The position numbers were made by a program, and so were the translations under genes. This document shows, in pieces, positions 60,405-64,000 of a stretch of 64,000 nucleotides of DNA. The stretch's first letter is position 1; each line of letters opens with the position of its first letter. The notes below the pieces were generated by a model that made no database searches, was not told the DNA's origin, and saw only the letters and a program-made list of their open reading frames with translations. Source of the DNA: JBMNEH01 sp050948665. Lineage in GTDB: Bacteria; Bacillota; Clostridia; Christensenellales; UMGS416. The DNA lies in NCBI GenBank assembly GCA_050948665.1, contig JBMNEH010000001.1:1612001-1676000 (forward strand), read 5' to 3'.

Positions 60405-61944
60405 GCTGCTGGATACTACCCTGAGGGATGGCTCCCAGGCAGCCGGGATCAGTCTTTCCCAGCGGGACAGACAATCCGTTCTGGATGTAATGGACGAGTT
60501 GGGGATCCCATTGACAGAAGCCGGCAGTTTCTCCCCAGCTGAAGCTTTTTTCCTGAACGAGGCGAAGGCCCAGGAAACCAAACTTGTCGCCTTCGGAATG
60601 ACCCGCAGACCGGGTATTTCCCCGGAGGAGGACGAACGTCTGCGGGCGCTGGCTGAAAGCGATGTATCCGTGGTATCTCTTGTGGGCAAAGCCGATGCGG
60701 CACAGACAGTTACGGTTCTGGGTGTCTCGCGGAAAGAAAACCTCTCCATGATACGGGACTCTGTACAAATGCTTGTCAGAGCCGGGAAAAGGGTCATATT
60801 CGATGCTGAGCATTTCTTCGACGGATTTTATCATGACCGTGAGTATGCTATGGCCTGCCTTTCCGCAGCGGAGGAAGCGGATACATTGTGCCTGTGTGAT
60901 ACAAAAGGCGGAAGACTTCCCGAGGAAGTCCGAGGAGCCGTTACCGCTGTAAGAGCGGCTTTTCCTGATAAGAAACTGGGCATACATGCCCACGATGACT
61001 GTGGGATGGCGGTAGCTTGTTCTCTGGCTGCTGTAGAAGCCGGCTGCGTCCATGTGCAGGGCACATTGTTGGGACTGGGTGAGCGGTGCGGAAATGCAAA
61101 CCTTGCCACATTGGCAGGATTATTTACCCTTAAGCTAGGGTTGGATGTCCTGCCTGTGGGACGCCTCTCTCGGCTGACCCACGCCTGCCGTAAGCTTGCG
61201 GGGATTCTGAACATCCCCTTACCCGGAAATGCGCCTTTTGTGGGAATCAATGCGTTTACTCACAAAGCGGGTATGCACATTGACGGCGTATTGAAGGAGC
61301 CATCGGCTTTTGAGCAGATCGCGCCGTCGGCTGTGGGAAATACCCGGCGATTGTTAGCCAGCCAGCAGGCGGGGAAAGCGCTTATTTGGAGCATGACCCG
61401 CGATCGTTGGCCTCAGTTGGATAAAAACGACCCGGATATACGCAGTTTAGCTGAACTGCTGAAGGAAAAAGAGGAACAAGGCTACCGTTATGAGGATGCC
61501 GATGCTTCGCTGAAGTTGATACTACATAGGGAGCTGGATCATCCCCAGGAGTACTTTACCCTGGAGGAGTTTAAAATCATCACAGACCGCACGCTTGGTG
61601 AACAGCAGACCAACCGGGCAGTCGCGGTCATCAAGCTTTCGGTTGGCGGCAACTCTGCCCTGGTGGCCGCAGAGGGCGACGGGCCTGTGCACGCAATGGA
61701 CATCGCACTGCGTCAGGCTCTGGAACGCTTCTATCCCGAACTGATGCAGGTAAAGTTGCTGGATTATAAGGTACATGTGATCGACTCGTCCTCCGGTTCC
61801 GCTGCCCGAGTTCAGGTCGCCATTCAATCCGGCGACAGCGAGAAAACCTGGAACACCGTGGGCGTATCCACCGATATCATCGATGCTTCCTGGCAGGCAT
61901 TGGTGGACTCCCTTGCCTACAAACTGATGGAGGAGAAATTATGA
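60397..61944 (+). CDS. cimA: (R)-citramalate synthase
   Basis: 515 aa; ATG 60397 (MIELLDTTLRDGSQ) inside the end of the synthetase gene. HMGL-type TIM barrel: LLDTTLRDGSQAAG, VIFDAEHFFDGFYHDREYA, KLGIHAHDDCGMAVA with metal-binding His pair, and VQGTLLGLGERCGNANL. A LeuA-type regulatory domain (about 385-515) follows. The pattern AEHFFDGF and length fit the CimA (Leptospira/Geobacter) group rather than isopropylmalate synthase. It condenses pyruvate with acetyl-CoA, opening the threonine-independent route to 2-oxobutanoate and isoleucine. Confidence 0.9.
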   Translation: MIELLDTTLRDGSQAAGISLSQRDRQSVLDVMDELGIPLTEAGSFSPAEAFFLNEAKAQETKLVAFGMTRRPGISPEEDERLRALAESDVSVVSLVGKADAAQTVTVLGVSRKENLSMIRDSVQMLVRAGKRVIFDAEHFFDGFYHDREYAMACLSAAEEADTLCLCDTKGGRLPEEVRGAVTAVRAAFPDKKLGIHAHDDCGMAVACSLAAVEAGCVHVQGTLLGLGERCGNANLATLAGLFTLKLGLDVLPVGRLSRLTHACRKLAGILNIPLPGNAPFVGINAFTHKAGMHIDGVLKEPSAFEQIAPSAVGNTRRLLASQQAGKALIWSMTRDRWPQLDKNDPDIRSLAELLKEKEEQGYRYEDADASLKLILHRELDHPQEYFTLEEFKIITDRTLGEQQTNRAVAVIKLSVGGNSALVAAEGDGPVHAMDIALRQALERFYPELMQVKLLDYKVHVIDSSSGSAARVQVAIQSGDSEKTWNTVGVSTDIIDASWQALVDSLAYKLMEEKL

Positions 61945-62693
61945 AACTGGTAAGCTGGAATGTAAACGGACTCCGGTCCTGTATGGGCAAGGGTTTTCCA
62001 GAGTACCTCACTGCACAGAATCCTGACATTGTCTGCCTGCAGGAAACGAAACTCCAGCCGGAGCAGGCTCCGGAATTCCCCGGATGGCATGAATATTGGC
62101 ATAGCGCGGTAAGGAGAGGATACTCCGGTACCGCCGTGCTTTCCCGCATACCGCCGTTGTCGGTGGAATACGGTCTTCCGGGCAAGTACTTATACGAGGA
62201 AGGCAGGGTCATTACCTGCCGTTTCCCCACTTTTATATTGGTCTGCCTGTATTCCCCAAACTCCCAGCAAGAGTTGGCAAGACTGGAAACAAGACTGAAA
62301 TGGGAGGCGGCTCTACGGAACTACCTTATTGACTTGGATAAAGAAGCTCCTGTAGTTATCTGCGGTGATCTGAACGTTGCCCATCAGGAGATCGATCTGA
62401 AAAACCCGAGTTCGAATCGTCGATCCGCGGGATTCTCTGATGAAGAACGGGCGGCCTTTAGCGCATTGTTGGCAGCCGGGTTTTCGGATACCTTTCGCAC
62501 GCTGTATCCCGATACAGTCGCTTATACTTGGTGGAGCTACATGTTCCGCGCAAGAGAGAAAAATATCGGTTGGCGCATTGATTATTTCCTTGTGTCCAAC
62601 CGTCTGTTACCGCGGGTGACGGACAGTCAGATACATGCGGATGTAACCGGTTCGGATCATTGCCCGGTTCAGTTAATCCTGGCCGCAGAGTAA
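61941..62693 (+). CDS. xth: Exodeoxyribonuclease III (AP endonuclease)
   Basis: 250 aa; start overlaps the cimA stop (ATGA). Endonuclease/exonuclease/phosphatase fold: KLVSWNVNGLRS, IVCLQETKLQ (metal Glu), VICGDLNVAHQEIDL (GDxN) and TGSDHCPVQL (SDH catalytic His). It repairs abasic sites. Its position as last gene of an Ile T-box operon has no obvious functional reason. Confidence 0.95.
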   Translation: MKLVSWNVNGLRSCMGKGFPEYLTAQNPDIVCLQETKLQPEQAPEFPGWHEYWHSAVRRGYSGTAVLSRIPPLSVEYGLPGKYLYEEGRVITCRFPTFILVCLYSPNSQQELARLETRLKWEAALRNYLIDLDKEAPVVICGDLNVAHQEIDLKNPSSNRRSAGFSDEERAAFSALLAAGFSDTFRTLYPDTVAYTWWSYMFRAREKNIGWRIDYFLVSNRLLPRVTDSQIHADVTGSDHCPVQLILAAE

Positions 62694-62714
62694 TACCTTA
62701 AAACAACTACCAAC

Positions 62715-62756
62715 AAAGGGCATGTTTCTTTTTTAAAAACATGCCCTTTGTTTTTT
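62715..62756 (+). terminator. Terminator of the cimA operon
   Basis: AAAGGGCATGTTT (62715-62727) pairs with AAACATGCCCTTT (62737-62749), then TTTTTT. Confidence 0.9.
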
Positions 62757-63120
62757 GATGTGGGTATAACGGCAACATTGAATAAATGCGAAATATCATA
62801 CATTTTATGTTCAAAGCAGCGGCCGGGCAGGAAGATTTTTTAGATATCAAGAAGACGATTCCGCTGCCAACCTCCCTGTTTTCATTTGCTTCTCCGGGAG
62901 CTTAAACAGATCATTCTTCAAGGGCTTTGACACATAACAAAAGATGGAGGGTCCCCCGTGCTAAAAGAAATAAAGTATATCTCATCAGCCTTGCCCTGCA
63001 AGGCACCTTCTTCTCATGGAAGAAAGCTTTAGGTTATCTATGTTTTTTACGATGTCGATGTATCAAGAGAAAACTTCCTGCTACAGCGAATTAGCGGCAG
63101 AATCTTGGAAAACAGGCAGA
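62757..63120. other. Gene-free interval
   Basis: About 360 bp between two terminators. A short open frame (from 63016) has no ribosome site and runs into pckA antisense. No RNA motif recognised. Confidence 0.5.
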
Positions 63121-63153
63121 AAAAAACCTCCGCAGCGGTTTGCTGCGGAGGTT
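63121..63153 (-). terminator. pckA terminator
   Basis: AACCTCCGCAGC (63125-63136) pairs with GCTGCGGAGGTT (63142-63153); on the minus strand a run of T follows. Confidence 0.9.
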
Positions 63154-63162
63154 AAAGAAAAA

Positions 63163-64000
63163 TCAGATGCGGGGACCAGCTTCCACCAACGCCTTGCCGG
63201 CTTCATTGCCCTGATATTTCACAAAATTCTTTATGAAACGCTGGGCAAGATCCTGCGCCTTGGCATTCCACTCGGCAGCATCGGCATAGGTGTCACGTGG
63301 ATCTAAAATACCGCTGTCAACGCCGGGCAGCACAGTGGGTACCTCTAAATCAAAATAAGGAATCTTTTTTGTAGGGGCATTCAAAATCGCGCCATTGAGT
63401 ATTGCATCAATAATGCCGCGGGTATCCCTTATGGAAATCCGCTTGCCGGTACCGTTCCATCCGGTGTTCACCAAATACGCCTTCGCATTGCTTTGCTCCA
63501 TACGTTTTGCGAGCTCTTCGGCGTACTTCGTGGGGTGCAGCTCCAGGAAAGCCTGGCCGAAGCAAGCGGAAAAAGTGGGAGTGGGCTCTGTCACACCGCG
63601 CTCGGTTCCGGCAAGCTTGGCGGTAAACCCAGAGAGGAAGTAGTACTTGGTTTGCTCGGGTGTAAGAATAGACACAGGAGGCAGCACACCAAAAGCGTCA
63701 GCGGAGAGGAATATCACATGCTTCGCAGCGGGAGCGGAGGAAACAGGGCGTACAATATTCTCAATATGGTGGATCGGATAAGAGACCCGGGTATTCTCAG
63801 TTACACTGTCATCGTCAAAGTCAATTACGCCGTTTTCATCAAGCGTGACATTTTCCATCAAAGCATCGCGGCGAATGGCGTTATAGATGTCGGGCTCAGA
63901 ATCCTTGTCGAGATTGATTACCTTCGCGTAGCAGCCGCCCTCAAAGTTAAAGATTCCGTCATCATCCCATCCATGCTCGTCATCTCCGACAAGAAGGCGC
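63163..64000 (-). CDS. pckA: ATP-dependent phosphoenolpyruvate carboxykinase (3' part, start beyond window)
   Basis: The minus-strand frame is open from the window edge (about 278 codons seen). It starts in the conserved GDDEHGWDDDGIFNFEGGCY and includes FLSADAFGVLPPVSIL, YYFLSGFTAKLAGTERG and YLVNTGWNGTGKRISIRDTR, all typical of the ATP-type enzyme. It interconverts oxaloacetate and PEP. In anaerobes it often works in the carboxylating direction. The internal ATG near 63861 is not the true start. Confidence 0.95.
   Translation of the reverse strand, partial: RLLVGDDEHGWDDDGIFNFEGGCYAKVINLDKDSEPDIYNAIRRDALMENVTLDENGVIDFDDDSVTENTRVSYPIHHIENIVRPVSSAPAAKHVIFLSADAFGVLPPVSILTPEQTKYYFLSGFTAKLAGTERGVTEPTPTFSACFGQAFLELHPTKYAEELAKRMEQSNAKAYLVNTGWNGTGKRISIRDTRGIIDAILNGAILNAPTKKIPYFDLEVPTVLPGVDSGILDPRDTYADAAEWNAKAQDLAQRFIKNFVKYQGNEAGKALVEAGPRI

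Noticed and set aside
60322..61053. 243-codon minus-strand frame
   Set aside because: Antisense to cimA and the end of the acyl-CoA synthetase gene.

Overview
The window looks like a chromosome segment of an anaerobic Bacillota, class Clostridia (family not resolvable by eye). The evidence is strong AGGAGG-type ribosome sites, T-box and SAM-I leaders, sigma-A promoters (TTGACA/TATAAT, 16-17 bp apart), a glycyl radical enzyme, an anaerobic-sulfatase-maturase-like radical SAM protein and a membrane pyrophosphatase. No rRNA, CRISPR array or replication origin was seen.

Positions 1-15903 are mobile DNA, and one element sits inside another. The outer element is the right end of a Tn1549/CTn-type integrative conjugative element (virD4/traG coupling protein, pcfB, DUF6017 protein). 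It ends in the 3' half of a tRNA-Ser(CGA) gene. Its coupling-protein gene is cut in two by an 11.9 kb mobilizable transposon (about 1028-12899) carrying a large serine recombinase, a MobA/MobL relaxase with an IncQ-like oriT, a DUF3847 protein, a primase-helicase, a TnpW-like protein, an SdpR/SdpI immunity pair and an AT-rich cargo block. The two gene halves meet at a shared 10-bp core containing a GA dinucleotide.

Positions 15904-19260 are a sparse accessory zone: a GDSL esterase, a gene remnant, tRNA-Thr and tRNA-Pro, and an ECF sigma factor with a long extra C-terminal domain. From 19294 the content is ordinary chromosome: DUF368 lipid-carrier transporter, membrane pyrophosphatase, radical SAM maturase, HypD-like glycyl radical enzyme, CPBP protease, metK under a SAM-I riboswitch, glutamate dehydrogenase, and a cluster ending in glnS-gltX.

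Positions 37015-42300 hold a CotH kinase / VTC polyphosphate-polymerase / DUF4956 set, then four tRNAs, pgsA, and T-box-controlled valS followed by folC. Positions 49200-53815 hold three consecutive secreted NAGPA-type phosphodiester glycosidase paralogues followed by a membrane-anchored repeat plus RCC1-propeller protein. I could not match this set to a system I know.

Positions 53856-64000 hold tRNA-Leu, a MATE exporter, a phosphodiesterase-GNAT fusion, galE, an isoleucine T-box operon (acyl-CoA synthetase, citramalate synthase, exonuclease III) and the 3' part of pckA. The T-box operon points to isoleucine synthesis by the citramalate route.
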